Assembly: GCF_007994135.1 (NCBI RefSeq)
Contig: NZ_VLKF01000001.1
Coordinates: 1-64,000, forward strand
DNA: 64,000 nucleotides
DNA from: Modestobacter roseus
GTDB taxonomy: Bacteria > Actinomycetota > Actinomycetes > Mycobacteriales > Geodermatophilaceae
Direction of reading: 5' to 3'
A program made the translations under genes and the position numbers. A model generated the notes under the pieces. It made no database searches, was not told where the DNA came from, and worked only from the letters and a program-made list of their open reading frames with translations. The number at the start of each line of letters is the position of its first letter. Position 1 is the stretch's first letter. Below are positions 43,723 through 53,600 of the stretch, one piece after another.

Positions 43723-44754
43723 TCAGCCGCGCAGCACCCCGATCGCCTGGCGGTAGGCGGCCACGTGCGCCCGCCCGGCGTCGTCCCACTCCCGGCGGGA
43801 CAGGTCGGGCCGGCCTGCCGGGGGCATCGCGCGCAGGCGGGAGACGGCGGCTGCGAGCGCCTGCCCGGTCAGCGGGCCGTCGAAGGTGAGCACCCATTCC
43901 GCCCCCACCTCCTCGGCGAGGCGGCGGTTCACCAGGTTGTCCGGGACGAGGACGGGGCGCCCCAGTGACAGGGCGGCCAGCGCGCCGCCGGAGTTGTGCA
44001 TCTCCCGGTAGGGGAGGACGACGAGCTCGGCCGCCGAGATCTCGGCCACGAGCTCGGCGTCGGGCAGGAAGTCCAGCGACAGCGAGATCCTCGGGTCCGC
44101 GGCGGCGCCGGCTCGCAGTTCGTCGGCGAGCTCCCCGGACGTGGGCCGGCCGGCGATCCGCAGGCGCAACGTCGCGTCCTCCACCGACCGGAAGGCCTCG
44201 ACGAGCCGGTCGACCCCCTTGTACCGGCGCACCTGCCCGACGAATGCCAGCCGGCCGGGCTGCACCTCCCGCCGGGGGTGCTCGGCGTACCAGTCGCGGT
44301 AGTGCCCGTGGACCACGGTGGCGACGGGCGTGCCGTCGTCGAGGGCGGTCGTCTCGTTGATCCGGATGCGCAGCGTGGTCCGGCGCTGCGCCCACCGGAG
44401 CAGGACCGACTGCCGCCGGGACAACCCCTGCGGGAGCTCGAGGTTGTGCACGGTCCGGACCAGCGGTGTACGGGTCACCCGCAGCCGGAGGAGGAGCAGG
44501 ACGAACAGCGCCTGGCGGACGAACCGGCGCCCGGGGTCGCGACCGTCGACCAGGATCTCCGGCCAGTGCGCGTGGACGACGTCGTAGCGGGCCGTCAGCG
44601 CGCGGCGCCAGGAGAAGGTGAGGACCTCCACCCCGGGCAGGTCGTCCAGCGCGGAGCGCAGCATCACGACGTAGGGGTTGGTCGTGGGCCGGGGCTCGGG
44701 GAAGGACTGCAGCACCGTGAGGGGGCGGAGATCGGTGGACGGGTGACCGGTCAT
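43723..44754 (-). CDS. GT4-type glycosyltransferase
   Basis: A 343-residue GT-B enzyme. LTVLQSFPEPRPTTNPYVVM is the N-terminal strand and acceptor loop, YDVVHAHWPEILVDGRDPGR and LVRTVHNLELPQGLSRRQSV follow, then GRLAFVGQVRRYKGVDRLVE (donor domain entry) and VVLPYREMHNSGGALAALSL (E-x-x-N-S-G-G). The sequence resembles GumK/GT4 enzymes that act late in repeat-unit assembly. ATG 44754 overlaps the stop of the flippase gene (ATGA), so they are one transcript on the minus strand. Confidence 0.88.
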   Translation of the reverse strand: MTGHPSTDLRPLTVLQSFPEPRPTTNPYVVMLRSALDDLPGVEVLTFSWRRALTARYDVVHAHWPEILVDGRDPGRRFVRQALFVLLLLRLRVTRTPLVRTVHNLELPQGLSRRQSVLLRWAQRRTTLRIRINETTALDDGTPVATVVHGHYRDWYAEHPRREVQPGRLAFVGQVRRYKGVDRLVEAFRSVEDATLRLRIAGRPTSGELADELRAGAAADPRISLSLDFLPDAELVAEISAAELVVLPYREMHNSGGALAALSLGRPVLVPDNLVNRRLAEEVGAEWVLTFDGPLTGQALAAAVSRLRAMPPAGRPDLSRREWDDAGRAHVAAYRQAIGVLRG

Positions 44755-46277
44755 GAGCTGAGGGCCTCCCGACCGCTCGGGGTGGATGGTGGCGTCGGGG
44801 CGGCTGTGCGGCGCAGCATCGCGCGGCCGAAGGCGAGCACCCCGGACAGGTCGGCGCGCACCGTCCGGGACAGCAGGGGAGCCAGGGCGAGGGCAGCGAC
44901 CCCGGCCAGGAGCGAGGCCGCTGTCGCGAGGACCGTCGGCAGCGCGGCCGCGGTGGACGCGACGACGAGGGACGCCCCGCCCGCCGGGACGGCGCAGGCC
45001 AGGATCCGCAGCGCCCCGAGGCAGAGGCTGCGGCCGGGGAACGCGGTCACGCGGGACAGCCACCACAGCGACACCGGCCACTCCAGGCAGGCCGCGAGCG
45101 CGTAGCCGGCCGCGACGCCCACCACGCCCCAGTGGCTGCCGCCGAGGACGCAGACGACCCGGAGGGACGAGGTGACCAGCGTGAAGCGGAACAGCTCGGC
45201 GCCGAGCCCGCGCGACAGGTAGACCCAGAAGCCGACGAAGGCCAGCGTCTGGGCGGCTCCCGCGATCGCCAGCAGCGCCAGGATGGGCGCCACCTCCGAC
45301 CAGGTCGGGCCCAGGAGCAGGTCCACCAGCGGGCCGGCCGCGCCCGCGACGATCGCCAGCCCGGTGACGACCGTCAGCCCCAGGGCGAGCTGGGCGCGCC
45401 GGAGGTACTCGTCGAACCGCTCGGGCTCGTCCCGGAGCCGGGAGAGCACCGGGAGGGCGACGGTCGTCGCCGGGGACCGCACCTGGTTCAGCGGGGTCAT
45501 GAGCAGCTGGAACCCGCGGTTGTACAGGCCGAGGGCGGATGGGTCGAACCGGAGCCCGATGGTGACGGCGTCGACGTTGTTGCTGGCGTAGCTCACCAGC
45601 TGGGTGCCCAGCAGGTGGCCGCCGAGGCGGAGCACGGGTCCCGTGCCGGCGGCCCACCGCGGCCGGCCGGGCAGCCACCCGGCCCGCCCCGCCACGACGA
45701 TCAGCACGACGACCCCCTGGGTCAGCTGCTGGGCGACCAGCGACCAGTAGCCGGCGCCCCACCACGCGGCGGCGACCGCCACCAGCGCACCGGTCGCCTG
45801 CCCGGTCACGTCGGCCCCGACGAGGGCGCCGAACCGCATCCGGCGGGTGAGGGTGACCCGCGGCATCGTGGCCAGGCCGTTGAGCACGAACACCACCGAC
45901 AGGGCGCAGGCGATGCCGGTCAGCTGGGGACGGTCGAACAGCGCCGACAGCAGTCCGCTCGCCGCGACCAGGAGCCCGCAGAGCGCGCAGCCGATGGCGG
46001 TGGTGGTCCAGAAGAGCGCATCGCGCACGGCCGGGGGGAGGGAGCCGGCCTGGACGGCAGCGGTGCTGATCCCCAGGTCGCGCACCATCTCGCCCACGCC
46101 CACCACGACCAGCACGATGGCCAGCAGCCCGTAGTCCTCGGGCAGCAGCAGCCGGGCGAGCAGGACGATCGAGCCGAACTGGATCGCGATCCGCAGTGCC
46201 TGGCCGGCCAGCGTGATGCCGGCGGCGCGGGCGGCGGGTGGCGGGGCGGCGGGGGTGGGCGCGGGGGCGGTGGTCAC
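44751..46277 (-). CDS. Oligosaccharide flippase (Wzx / MOP superfamily)
   Basis: A 508-residue polytopic protein with 12-14 hydrophobic segments that moves lipid-linked repeat units across the membrane. The opening TLAGQALRIAIQFGSIVLLA then RLLLPEDYGLLAIVLVVVGV is the classic polysaccharide-synthesis (PF13440/PF01943) signature; ASNNVDAVTIGLRFDPSALG and NRGFQLLMTPLNQVRSPATT are also typical. GTG 46277 overlaps the O-antigen ligase stop by four bases. Together with that protein it defines a Wzx/Wzy route. Confidence 0.92.
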   Translation of the reverse strand: MTTAPAPTPAAPPPAARAAGITLAGQALRIAIQFGSIVLLARLLLPEDYGLLAIVLVVVGVGEMVRDLGISTAAVQAGSLPPAVRDALFWTTTAIGCALCGLLVAASGLLSALFDRPQLTGIACALSVVFVLNGLATMPRVTLTRRMRFGALVGADVTGQATGALVAVAAAWWGAGYWSLVAQQLTQGVVVLIVVAGRAGWLPGRPRWAAGTGPVLRLGGHLLGTQLVSYASNNVDAVTIGLRFDPSALGLYNRGFQLLMTPLNQVRSPATTVALPVLSRLRDEPERFDEYLRRAQLALGLTVVTGLAIVAGAAGPLVDLLLGPTWSEVAPILALLAIAGAAQTLAFVGFWVYLSRGLGAELFRFTLVTSSLRVVCVLGGSHWGVVGVAAGYALAACLEWPVSLWWLSRVTAFPGRSLCLGALRILACAVPAGGASLVVASTAAALPTVLATAASLLAGVAALALAPLLSRTVRADLSGVLAFGRAMLRRTAAPTPPSTPSGREALSS

Positions 46278-47632
46278 CGGAGCACCGCCTGGTCGGGCGC
46301 GATCGGTGCCGCTCCGGTGGAGGGCCGTGCGGCGTCCTGCTCGGGGAGTCCCCGGCCGGTGCCCAGGGTCAGCAGCACGACGGTGAGGACGGCGGTGGCG
46401 GTCCACTCCAGCACGTCGAAGGACAGGAACATCGCCACCATCAGCAGGGCCGCCGGCCGGGTCGCCCGGTGCCCGTGCAGGAGGCCGGCCGCGACCAGCC
46501 CGATGAGGGCGAGCGCGCCGACCAGCCCGGCCGTGGCGAAGGTGGCGACGAACTGGTTGTCCACGGCGAAGAACCCGTCGAGCTGGAGCAGGCCGGCGTC
46601 GAACAGGTCGCGCAGGGAGCCGGTCCCGCTGCCGAGCAGCGTCTGCGCCAGCGGTCGTTCCGCGAGCCGTTCGGCGGCGTCGAGCGCACCCAGCCGGTGG
46701 GTCAGCGACCCGGTCCCCTGCAGGCTCGTCACCACGCGCAGCGAGCCCACCTCGACGGTGAGCAGAGCCACCACCGCGCCGAGCAGCACGACGGTGCGCG
46801 CCACCGGCTGCACGCGGAGCGCGCCCGGTACGAGGGCGGCCACGAACACGGCCACCAGCAGCGCCAGGGCGGCGCTGCGGCTACCGGACAGGACCACGCC
46901 GAAGGCACCCCCGGCGGCGGCGAGCAGCCGCAGGGTCAGCGGCCAGCGCAGGACGGGTGAGAGCGCGAGCAGCACGCTGACGGCCATCAGGGTGCCGAAG
47001 GGGATGGGGTGGGCCATGGTCCCGGTGGCGCGGCCACCCAGCTCCGGGAGGAGCTGGTTGACCTCGAACGTGCTCCCGGCGGCGCCCAGGTAGCCCCACG
47101 GTGCCGGGGTGCCCAGCAGAGCGCTGGCGGTGGCCGCCACGAGCTGCACGACCGCGATGGCCATCACGCCACGGCTGAACCGCCGCACGTCCGCAGGGCC
47201 GGCGGAGGCCGCCAGCACGGCACAGCCCAGCAGCAGGAGCGCGGCCGACGCCGCGGTGGCCAGGTCCGCCAGCGTGCCGAAGTGGGCGACCGACAGCGTG
47301 CCGCACAGCAGGAGGACGGCGACCAGCGCGACCGGCCCGGACGGGCGCAGGCGCGCGCCGTGCCACCACAGCGCGTTCGCCACCAGCGCGAGCAGCAGCA
47401 GCGTGATCAGCCAGTTCAGCTTCGGGCTCGCCACCACGGAGGGCACGGCGGTCCAGGCCGCCATGACGGTGAGCAGGACGGTCCCGCGGCTGGTCAGCAG
47501 CGGTCCACCGGGCTCCTCGGGGGGCGGTGGCCCGGGCCGCCGCACGGCGGGTACCTCGTGCGCACCGGTGATCACGTCGTCGAGTCTGGCTGGCCCGGTG
47601 GGTGCCGACGGTGTCCTCGGGGTGGCTGCCAC
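46274..47632 (-). CDS. O-antigen ligase / Wzy-like polymerase family membrane protein
   Basis: A 452-residue protein with ~12 hydrophobic segments. The central periplasmic loop carries GGRATGTMAHPIPFGTLMAV (conserved H-P region) and the following GGAFGVVLSGSRSAALALLV is the Wzy_C signature; LLGSGTGSLRDLFDAGLLQL and FAVDNQFVATFATAGLVGAL complete the family. It polymerises repeat units or ligates chains outside the membrane; the two activities cannot be told apart by sequence. It is the first gene of the three-gene minus-strand operon and is divergent from the Wzc-like gene. Confidence 0.88.
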   Translation of the reverse strand: MAATPRTPSAPTGPARLDDVITGAHEVPAVRRPGPPPPEEPGGPLLTSRGTVLLTVMAAWTAVPSVVASPKLNWLITLLLLALVANALWWHGARLRPSGPVALVAVLLLCGTLSVAHFGTLADLATAASAALLLLGCAVLAASAGPADVRRFSRGVMAIAVVQLVAATASALLGTPAPWGYLGAAGSTFEVNQLLPELGGRATGTMAHPIPFGTLMAVSVLLALSPVLRWPLTLRLLAAAGGAFGVVLSGSRSAALALLVAVFVAALVPGALRVQPVARTVVLLGAVVALLTVEVGSLRVVTSLQGTGSLTHRLGALDAAERLAERPLAQTLLGSGTGSLRDLFDAGLLQLDGFFAVDNQFVATFATAGLVGALALIGLVAAGLLHGHRATRPAALLMVAMFLSFDVLEWTATAVLTVVLLTLGTGRGLPEQDAARPSTGAAPIAPDQAVLR

Positions 47633-47814
47633 CCGGAAGGGTCAGCGCCGGCGCCGGGACGGGCTGCGCCCTCATCTCTTCGGGGCAGGCGCACCGCTGA
47701 GCGGACGCGGTACCGGTGGATCCGACCTAGCGTCCGGCGTGGTCGCACGAAGACCGGTGGGGCGACCAGCCGCGGCGCGCGACGGACGCGCGACCGGCCG
47801 ACACGGGGGGACAC
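47633..47814. promoter_or_regulatory. Divergent promoter region, wzy-like / wzc-like
   Basis: 182 bases between divergent operons, expected to hold both promoters. The sequence GGATCCGACCTAGCGTCCGG near 47718 includes a CCTAGCGT block that could be a -10 region for the plus strand. No palindrome is seen. Confidence 0.35.
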
Positions 47815-49242
47815 ATGAGCCTGCACCAGTACCTGAGAGTCCTGCGCCGCCGCTGGCGGTGGGTGGCCGGCCTCGCCTGCGCCTGCACGGCGGTCGCGGC
47901 GTTCGTCTCCTTCACCACCCCGCCGACCTACCAGGCCACCAGCACGCTCTTCTTCTCGCTCCAGTTCGGCAACTCGGCCAACGACCTGGCCCAGGGCTCC
48001 ACCTTCGCCCAGAACCAGGTCGGCTCCTACGCCCTCCTGGCAACGACCCCGGCGGTGCTCGCTCCGGTCATCGACGAGCTGGACCTCGACGCGACCGTCC
48101 GCGAGGTCGCCGCGCAGGTGTCGACGAACGTGGTGCCCGACACCGTCGTCGTCGAGGTCAGCGTCGTGGACAGCACCCCCGAGCTCGCGTCCCGGCTCGC
48201 CAACGCGGTGACCGGCCAGCTGGCGGAGACGGCGGGCAGGCTCGCACCGGTGACCGCGGACGGGCAGCGGACGGTGGCGGCGACCACCGTTGCCCCCGCC
48301 ACCGCCCCGACGGCGCCGGTCGGTCCCCGCACCGGTCTGGACCTGGCCATCGGGCTGCTCGCCGGGCTGGCGCTGGGCGTCGTGCTCGCCGTCGGGCGGG
48401 ACCTCACCGACACCCGCGTCCGCACCGAGGACGACCTGGCGGAGCTGACCGACCGGCCGCTGCTGGCGACGGTGGACAACCCCCGGCAGCAGGGCGACCG
48501 GCGCGAGCTCGTCGTCGTCACCGATCCGCGGGGACCGGAGGCCGAGGCGTTCCGTTCCCTCCGGACCGCCGTCCAGTTCAGCGCCCGCCCGGGCCGGCCG
48601 CTCTCCCTGCTGGTGACGTCGTCCCGTCCGGGGGAGGGCAAGTCCACGGTCGCGGCGAACCTGGCGCTGACGATGGCCGAGGCGGGTCTGCGGGTCGTGC
48701 TGGTCGACGCCGACCTCCGTCGGCCCTCGGTGGCGACCACCTTCGACCTGGAGGGGGCGGCCGGGTTGACGAACGTGCTGGTCGGGCAGGTCGACGTGGC
48801 CGACGTCCTGCAGGATCACGGCAGCCCTGGCCTGGACGTGCTGGCGGCCGGTCCGCTCCCGCCCAACCCCAGCGAGCTGCTCGCCGCGCCGGCCATGGCG
48901 GAGCTGGTGGCCCGGCTGGGCGAGGACCACGACGTCGTGCTCTTCGACGCCCCACCCTTGCTCCCGGTGACCGATGCCGCCGTGCTGGCCCGGCTGGTGG
49001 ACCAGACCATCGTGGTGAGCGACGCGTCGCGGACCCGCCGGGGATCGCTGACCCAGGCGCTCGGGCTCCTCGCACGGGTGGAGGGTCGGGTCGTGGGGCT
49101 CGTGTTCACCCACGTGCGCCGCCCACGTACGGACCTCTACGGCTACGCGGCAGCCCCCGTCGGGCCGCAGGCGACACCCGCCGGGTCCGCGGCGAGGGCG
49201 CCCGAGCCGGTCGGCTCGGGGCGGTCCCGGGTGCAGGGGTGA
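47815..49242 (+). CDS. Wzc-like polysaccharide co-polymerase / BY-type tyrosine kinase
   Basis: Controls chain length and export. The 475-residue protein has a Wzz domain (LHQYLRVLRRRWRWVAGLAC with membrane segment, TPPTYQATSTLFFSLQ, second membrane segment LDLAIGLLAGLALGVVLAVG) and a cytoplasmic BY-kinase: Walker A SSRPGEGKST at 269-278, Walker A' VLVDADLRRP around 295-304, Walker B VVLFDAPPLLP near 378. The usual C-terminal tyrosine cluster is reduced to DLYGYAAA, two tyrosines, so regulation by autophosphorylation may be limited. ATG 47815. It is coupled (GTGA) to the tyrosine phosphatase gene. Confidence 0.92.
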   Translation: MSLHQYLRVLRRRWRWVAGLACACTAVAAFVSFTTPPTYQATSTLFFSLQFGNSANDLAQGSTFAQNQVGSYALLATTPAVLAPVIDELDLDATVREVAAQVSTNVVPDTVVVEVSVVDSTPELASRLANAVTGQLAETAGRLAPVTADGQRTVAATTVAPATAPTAPVGPRTGLDLAIGLLAGLALGVVLAVGRDLTDTRVRTEDDLAELTDRPLLATVDNPRQQGDRRELVVVTDPRGPEAEAFRSLRTAVQFSARPGRPLSLLVTSSRPGEGKSTVAANLALTMAEAGLRVVLVDADLRRPSVATTFDLEGAAGLTNVLVGQVDVADVLQDHGSPGLDVLAAGPLPPNPSELLAAPAMAELVARLGEDHDVVLFDAPPLLPVTDAAVLARLVDQTIVVSDASRTRRGSLTQALGLLARVEGRVVGLVFTHVRRPRTDLYGYAAAPVGPQATPAGSAARAPEPVGSGRSRVQG

Positions 49243-49823
49243 CCCCCGGTCCGTCACGTCGGGACACCAGGGTGCTGCTGGTCTGCACCGGGAACGTCTG
49301 CCGCTCACCGGCCGCCGAGCTGCTGCTGCGCTCGGCGCTGGACGCGGTGGGCGCTGCGGGTGTCGTGGTGACCAGCGCCGGCACCCGGGCGCTCGTGGGG
49401 GAGCCCGTCCACCCCCCGATGGCGCAGCTGCTGGAGGACGCCGGGGCGCCCACCGGGTCGTTCACCGCCCGCCAGCTGACGGCGCAGGACGTGCGCGACG
49501 CCGACCTGGTCCTCGCGCTGGCCCGGGAGCACCGCTCGGCCGTGGTGACGCTCGTCCCGGGCGCGCTGCGCCGCTCCCTGCTGCTCAGCGAGGCGGCGGC
49601 GGCCGCCGCGGCTGCCCAGCACGCCGGATGGCCGGTAGGTCCCGGGCACACCGCGGCCGCGCGCCTGGGCTCGCTGCCCGCGCTGGCGTCCCGGCACCGG
49701 GCCCCGGACCGGGCCGCGGCCGTCGACGTCCCCGATCCCTACCGGGGACCGGAGGAGGTCTACCGAGCCTCGTTCCAGCTCGTGCGCGACACCGTCGACC
49801 AGTTGGTGCGCGCCCTCCGCTGA
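49239..49823 (+). CDS. Low-molecular-weight protein-tyrosine phosphatase (Wzb-like)
   Basis: A 194-residue cytosolic phosphatase. The P-loop VLLVCTGNVCRSPAAELLLR has nucleophile Cys16 and Arg22; the general-acid Asp is in VDVPDPYRGPEEVYR. It is longer than the ~150 residue norm because of an Ala-rich insertion (SEAAAAAAAAQHAGWPVG). As Wzb partners do, it probably dephosphorylates the preceding BY-kinase, letting chain growth cycle. GTG 49239 overlaps the kinase stop. Confidence 0.93.
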   Translation: MTPGPSRRDTRVLLVCTGNVCRSPAAELLLRSALDAVGAAGVVVTSAGTRALVGEPVHPPMAQLLEDAGAPTGSFTARQLTAQDVRDADLVLALAREHRSAVVTLVPGALRRSLLLSEAAAAAAAAQHAGWPVGPGHTAAARLGSLPALASRHRAPDRAAAVDVPDPYRGPEEVYRASFQLVRDTVDQLVRALR

Positions 49824-50024
49824 GCGGCACCGGGTCCGACCCGGACGGGGGACGGGGAGCTCGTCGATCGGGTGAACCCCGCCCCGGACGCTCCCCTTCG
49901 TGACACATCGTCACTAACGTCGACAGCGAAGACGACGACATGGCCGACGAGATCGGCCAGCTCGTCACCGAGAGTGAGGGTCCTCGCCGGACAGCGGCCG
50001 CCCTCCACCAGCTGGAGGTCGGAC

Positions 50025-50483
50025 TTGACCGTCATCGGCTACGCGCCCGGGGCCTACGACCTCTTCCACATCGGCCACCTGAACGTCCTGCGGCATGCGG
50101 CCGACCACTGCGACCACCTCATCGCCGGCGTCGTCTCCGACGAGATGCTGCTGCAGACCAAGGGCCGGTTGCCGGTGGTGCCGCTCGCCGAGCGCATGGA
50201 GATCGTCCGCAACCTGCGCTTCGTCGACGACGTGCACGCCGAGGTGGTGCCGGACAAGGTCGACACCTGGCGCGAGGTCGGGTTCGACGTGATCTTCAAG
50301 GGCGACGACTGGCGGAGCACCGCCAAGGGCGACAAGCTCGAGCGCGACTTCGCCGCGGTGGGCGTCCGGGTGCACTACTTCCCCTACACGATGCACACCA
50401 GCAGCACGATCCTGCGCAGGGCGCTGGCCGCGATCGACGCCGAGGAGCCGGTGGGCCGGGTGGCCCGCGCACTGACCTCCTGA
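50025..50483 (+). CDS. TagD-like cytidylyltransferase family protein
   Basis: A 152-residue nucleotidyltransferase of the glycerol-3-phosphate cytidylyltransferase group. TVIGYAPGAYDLFHIGHLNV carries the G-x-F/Y-D-x-x-H-x-G-H motif with His15 and His18; MLLQTKGRLPVVPLAERMEI and the late HTSSTILRRAL (nucleotide-binding S-T-x-x) complete it. TTG 50025 is chosen because GGAGG lies six bases upstream and the family starts there; the frame opens at 49872 but that part is unlike the family. It likely makes a CDP-alcohol (glycerol or similar), which the CDP-alcohol phosphotransferase at 32777 could use. Last gene of the polysaccharide locus. Confidence 0.88.
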   Translation: MTVIGYAPGAYDLFHIGHLNVLRHAADHCDHLIAGVVSDEMLLQTKGRLPVVPLAERMEIVRNLRFVDDVHAEVVPDKVDTWREVGFDVIFKGDDWRSTAKGDKLERDFAAVGVRVHYFPYTMHTSSTILRRALAAIDAEEPVGRVARALTS

Positions 50484-50617
50484 GCGGGGCCGCGCCGGTC
50501 CGGCGCCGGGACTAACCTGGACGCCGGCCCCCGCGCGCACCCCGCGCGCCCTGCCCGATGCGGACCCCGCCGTCGGCGCAGGCACGGCTGGGCCGTCACG
50601 AACCAGGAGTTGCCTCC

Positions 50618-53600
50618 GTGAGCTTGCGCGGCGTGCTCGACGTCGTCCTGACCGACGCCGGTGTCGCCTCGGTGGTGGACCGGGCCGGCTCCGCCGAGCT
50701 GGCGGTCACCGCCCCACCGTCGGTGCAGCCGCTCGTCGCCGCCGCGCTGGCCGCCGACCGGCCCGGTGCCGGGGTGCCGGTGCTGGTGGTCACCGCGGGG
50801 GAGCGCGACGCCGACACCGTCGCCGCCCAGCTGCGCTGCTTCGTCCCCGACCGCCGGGTCGAGGTGTTCCCGGCCTGGGAGACGCTGCCGCACGAGCGGC
50901 TCAGCCCCCGCGCGGACACCGTCGGCCGGCGCCTCGCCGTGCTCCGCGACCTGACCCACCCCGGCGACAACGGCACGATCGACGTGCTGGTCGCCCCGGT
51001 CCGCAGCGTGCTGCAGCCGCTGGCCCCCGGGCTCGGCGACCTGGTGCCGGTCGAGCTGGCCCCGGGCCAGAGCGCCGAGCTGGACGTCGTCGCCCGGGCG
51101 CTGGCCGACGCCGCCTACACCCGGGTCGAGCTGGTCGAGAAGCGCGGTGAGTTCGCCGTCCGCGGTGGCCTGCTCGACGTCTTCCCGCCCACCGAGCCGC
51201 ACCCGGTGCGGGTGGAGTTCTGGGGCGACGAGGTCGACGAGCTGCGGTACTTCTCCGCGGCCGACCAGCGGTCGCTGGACGAGCGCCCGGAGCGGCTCTG
51301 GGCCCCGCCGTGCCGGGAGCTGCTGCTCACCGACGACGTCCGGGCCCGGGCCGCACAGCTGGGTACCGATCACCCGGAGCTGGCCGAGGTCACCGGCAAG
51401 CTCGCCGAGGGCATCGCGGTCGAGGGCATGGAGTCGCTCATCCCGGCCCTCATCGGGGGAGAGCGGATGCAGCTGCTCACCGACCTGGTCGCCCGGGGCA
51501 CCCACGTGCTGGTCTGCGACCCCGAGCGGGTGCGCAGCCGCGCCGCGGACCTGGTGCGCACCGCCGAGGAGTTCCTCGCCGCCTCCTGGCAGACCGCCGC
51601 CGAGGCCGGGCAGGCGCCGATCGACCTCGGGGCGTCGTCCTTCCGCGACCTCGAGGACGTCGCCGCGGCCGCCCGCGGCCGCGGCCTGCCCTGGTGGACG
51701 ACGGGCGTGTTCACCTTGCAGCCGGACGACGACGCCGCGCAGGTGACCTTGGACGCCACCGGCGTCGAGCGGTTCCACGGCGACCAGCAGCAGGCGTTCG
51801 ACCAGTTCCGCCGCTGGGGCCGCGACGGCTGGCGGGTGGTGCTCACCTTCGCCGGCCCGGGACCCGCGCAGCGCGCCGCCGACCAGCTCACCGAGGCCGA
51901 CCTCGGCGCCCGCCTGGTGCCCGGCATCGAGACCGCACCCGAGACCGGCGCGCCGCTGGTCACCCAGGGCAACCTGGACGCCGGCTTCGTCTTCCCCGGC
52001 GTCGGGGTCGCGCTGGTGACCGAGCACGACCTCACCGGCCAGCGCGGCACCAGCATGCGCGATGCGCAGAAGATGCCGGCCCGCCGCCGCAACGCCGTCG
52101 ACCTGGTGCAGCTGCAGCCCGGCGACCTCGTCGTCCACGAGCAGCACGGCGTCGGCCGGTACGTGGAGATGGTCAGCCGCACCGTGCACGGCGGGCAACG
52201 CGACTACCTGATCGTCGAGTACGCCCCGGGCAAGCGGAACCAGCCACCGGACCGGCTGTTCGTGCCCACCGACTCCCTGGACCAGCTGACCCGCTACGTC
52301 GGCGGGGAGGCCCCGGCGCTGTCCAAGCTCGGCGGGGCGGACTGGCAGAAGACGAAGGCCCAGGCGCGCAAGGCGGTCAAGCAGATCGCCGCGGAGCTGA
52401 TCCGGCTGTACTCGGCGCGGATGGCGACCACGGGGCACGCCTTCGGTCCGGACACCGTCTGGCAGCGCGAGCTGGAGGACGCGTTCCCGTTCCAGGAGAC
52501 CCCCGACCAGCTCGCCGCGATCGACGAGGTCAAGACGGACATGATGAACCCGGTGCCGATGGACCGGATCATCTGCGGCGACGTCGGCTACGGGAAGACC
52601 GAGATCGCCGTCCGGGCGGCGTTCAAGGCGGTGCAGGACGGCAAGCAGGTCGCCGTCCTCGTGCCGACCACGCTGCTGGCCAACCAGCACTTCAAGACCT
52701 TCGCGGAGCGGTTCGCCCAGTTCCCGGTCACCGTCGCCGTCCTGTCCCGCTTCCAGTCGACGGCGGAGTCCAACGAGACGCTGCGCAAGCTCGCCGACGG
52801 CGAGATCGACGTCCTGGTCGGCACCCACCGGCTGCTCCAGCCCACCACCCGGTTCAAGGAGCTCGGGCTGGTGATCGTCGACGAGGAGCAGCGCTTCGGC
52901 GTCGAGCACAAGGAGTACCTGAAGACGATGCGGACGGCGGTCGACGTGCTGTCGATGTCCGCGACGCCGATCCCGCGCACGCTGGAGATGTCGCTGACCG
53001 GCATCCGGGAGATGTCGACGATCCTGACCCCGCCGGAGGAGCGGCACCCCGTGCTCACCTACGTCGGCGCCTGGGACGACAAGCAGATGGCTGCCGCGAT
53101 CCGGCGCGAGCTGCTCCGCGACGGCCAGGTCTTCGTGATCCACAACCGGGTGCAGTCGATCGACAAGGCCGCGGCGAAGATCCGCAACCTGGTGCCCGAG
53201 GCCCGGGTGGCGGTCGGCCACGGCCAGATGAAGGAGCACGAGCTCGAGCGGATCATGGTCGGCTTCTGGGAGAAGGAGTACGACGTCCTGGTCGCCACCA
53301 CGATCGTCGAGTCCGGGCTGGACATCCCCAACGCCAACACCCTGATCGTCGACCGGGCCGACACCTTCGGCCTCTCCCAGCTGCACCAGATCCGCGGCCG
53401 CGTGGGCCGTGGCCGGGAGCGGGCCTACGCCTACTTCACGTACGACCCCTCCCGGCCGTTGACCGAGACCTCGGTCGACCGGCTGACCACCATCGCGCAC
53501 AACACCGACCTCGGCGCCGGGATGGCGGTGGCGATGAAGGACCTGGAGATCCGCGGCTCGGGCAACCTGCTCGGCGGGGAGCAGTCCGGGCACATCGCCG

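Noticed and set aside
49872-50024. The 5' extension of the cytidylyltransferase frame
   Set aside because: The first 51 codons are Ser/Thr/Arg low complexity unlike the family, while TTG 50025 has GGAGG at the right distance and starts the conserved fold.
29741-50483. The polysaccharide locus considered as a recent genomic island
   Set aside because: No integrase, transposase, flanking direct repeats or tRNA junction is seen, and composition by eye matches the surroundings; older acquisition remains possible.
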